Assembly (NCBI GenBank): GCA_903870275.1
Contig: CAIQCK010000068.1
Span: 62,001 to 126,000, forward strand
Source: an uncultured bacterium
GTDB lineage: Bacteria > Verrucomicrobiota > Verrucomicrobiia > CAIQCK01
DNA length: 64,000 nt
Reading direction: 5' to 3'
This document shows positions 63,076 to 64,000 of this stretch, piece by piece. The translations under genes were made by a program, and so were the position numbers. Position 1 is the stretch's first letter. Each line of letters opens with the position of its first letter. The notes beneath the pieces were generated by a model, which worked only from the letters and a program-made list of their open reading frames with translations, did no database searches and was not told the DNA's origin.

Positions 63076-64000
63076 ATGAAACAACATCTTCTGATTCTCA
63101 TCGTTTTCCTGTTCGCGCCGCTGGCGGCGCTGCACGCTGCTTCCAAACCCGCTGTCGAGGTTGCGGATGAGCAGGTGCAGCACGACGTTGCCGTGTTGGC
63201 GGAACGCCACGTCATCAGCGTCCCGGACTATTGGCTGGAGCACGTCGTCACGGGTGGGAAGTGCGACGGCGCAAAGACGGCGACGCTGCTGGTCGAGGTG
63301 GCCAAGGTCTTCAAGCCGGTGACAACAACGGAGGAAGCCATCGCGCTGATCGCCCAGCGCGGCATCATCAGCCAGCCGGATTATTGGACCAGGCATGCGG
63401 TGGCGGGCGAAGTGTGCGCGGCCACCAGCGTCGCCGTTGTGTTGAACCACATTGTTGGGCGGCTGCCGGTGCCGCCGCCGAAATCCGCCAAAGCCGCACC
63501 GTTGGAGCCAACGCCGGTCGCGCAGTTGAAGAGCCAATACGACATCGTCATCGCCGGCGCGGGCACGGGCGGTTGCGGCGCGGCGGTCCAGGCGGCGCGC
63601 ATGGGATGCTCGGTGTTGCTGCTGGAGGAGACGGACTGGATTGGCGGACAGATGAACGCTGCGGCGGTCACATCCATGGACGAGGGCCGGACGCTTTGCC
63701 GCGAGCGCGGCCTTTATCGCGAGCTGTGCGCGCTCATCATGGCGCATTACCAGCCGCTGGGTATCAACTGCGAGACGGCTTACTGGTTCCGTCACGTCTG
63801 CGTGGAGCCGCGCGTGGGCCGGCAACTCCTGCACACGCTGCTCGGCGATGCGCGCGGCGCGGGCGTGCTCGACCTGTCGCTTCGTTCGCGCGTGACGAAG
63901 GTGCTGAAGGACGGCAACGCCGTCACAGGCGCGGAGGTGGAGATCGTCACGGCGGAAGACAGGCAGACGCGCAGCATCCGAAGCCGGATTCTTGTGGATG
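63076..64000 (+). CDS. Exported FAD-dependent oxidoreductase (3' end cut by window)
   Basis: At least 308 residues are visible from the ATG at 63076 and the frame is open at the window end. It has a signal peptide (about 1-22), two tandem ~40-residue repeats (PDYWLEHVVTGGKCDGAKTA and PDYWTRHAVAGEVCAATSVA) and then the FAD-binding GAGTGGCGAAVQAARMG with LLLEETDWIGGQMNA. This is the FAD-oxidored architecture common in Verrucomicrobia and Planctomycetes sugar-degradation loci. It lies 32 bp after the deacetylase-like gene. The substrate is unknown. Confidence 0.88.
   Translation, partial: MKQHLLILIVFLFAPLAALHAASKPAVEVADEQVQHDVAVLAERHVISVPDYWLEHVVTGGKCDGAKTATLLVEVAKVFKPVTTTEEAIALIAQRGIISQPDYWTRHAVAGEVCAATSVAVVLNHIVGRLPVPPPKSAKAAPLEPTPVAQLKSQYDIVIAGAGTGGCGAAVQAARMGCSVLLLEETDWIGGQMNAAAVTSMDEGRTLCRERGLYRELCALIMAHYQPLGINCETAYWFRHVCVEPRVGRQLLHTLLGDARGAGVLDLSLRSRVTKVLKDGNAVTGAEVEIVTAEDRQTRSIRSRILVD

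Overview
The window looks like chromosomal DNA of a GC-rich, diderm, polysaccharide-degrading bacterium, most probably Verrucomicrobiota (Limisphaerales/Pedosphaera-like). This is inferred from a sulfatase next to a DUF4855 protein, H-X9-DG pseudopilin-like proteins, a very large secreted glycosidase with Ig, Calx-beta and LamG modules, LPS core genes (gmhA, lpxK, waaF), a DUF58/BatA/MoxR cluster and many short oligomer repeats between genes. I could run no search, so the taxon is an inference. No rRNA, tRNA, CRISPR array or transposase was recognised.  Layout. 1-9.75 kb: polysaccharide attack (sulfatase fragment, DUF4855 protein, and on the minus strand a ~1,900-residue secreted protein with a GH-A-like barrel and a terminal dockerin). 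10-12.8 kb: XRE-cupin regulator divergent from threonine dehydrogenase, then a cysteine synthase-family gene. 12.9-14.3 kb: a tandemly duplicated pseudopilin-like gene. 14.3-18 kb: amidase, UPF0173 hydrolase, a three-hairpin leader or small RNA, aroB and a nuclease-like hypothetical. 18-23.2 kb: dprA-topA-xer, with seven zinc ribbons on TopA. 23.2-27.2 kb: repeats, gmhA, hypotheticals and a CAAX-type protease pair between direct repeats. 27.2-47.1 kb: a co-directional DUF58/BatA/VWA/DUF4175-like/TPR/FHA-MoxR cluster, split at 31.1-34.75 kb by a lower-GC Type II restriction-modification island (controller protein, m5C methyltransferase, DUF4928 nuclease, Vsr). 47.3-49.5 kb: lpxK and waaF. 49.5-52.4 kb: a composite repeat, DUF2017-clpS, an island with a consensus promoter, and tatD. 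52.6-60.5 kb on the minus strand: pdxA, a SurA-like isomerase, mfd, a hypothetical and mdh. 60.8-64 kb: an exported aldo/keto reductase, a deacetylase-like protein and an FAD oxidoreductase cut by the window end.  How the parts fit. The MoxR cluster joins a phosphopeptide-binding FHA domain to a MoxR AAA+ ATPase with three MIDAS-type VWA proteins, several secreted proteins and a 1,193-residue coiled-coil protein. It reads as one envelope-associated chaperone-like machine and is the best candidate for an incompletely described system. The inserted island carries two GACTnnnAGTC C-boxes in front of its controller gene, the usual sign of self-timed Type II R-M expression.  Repeats. At least eight families of short oligomer or inverted repeats fill the intergenic spaces, and several have entered coding sequence in frame (mfd at three or four places, xer, the 3' ends of vsr and waaF, and the stop of the DUF2017 gene). 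This in-frame invasion is the most unusual structural feature of the window.
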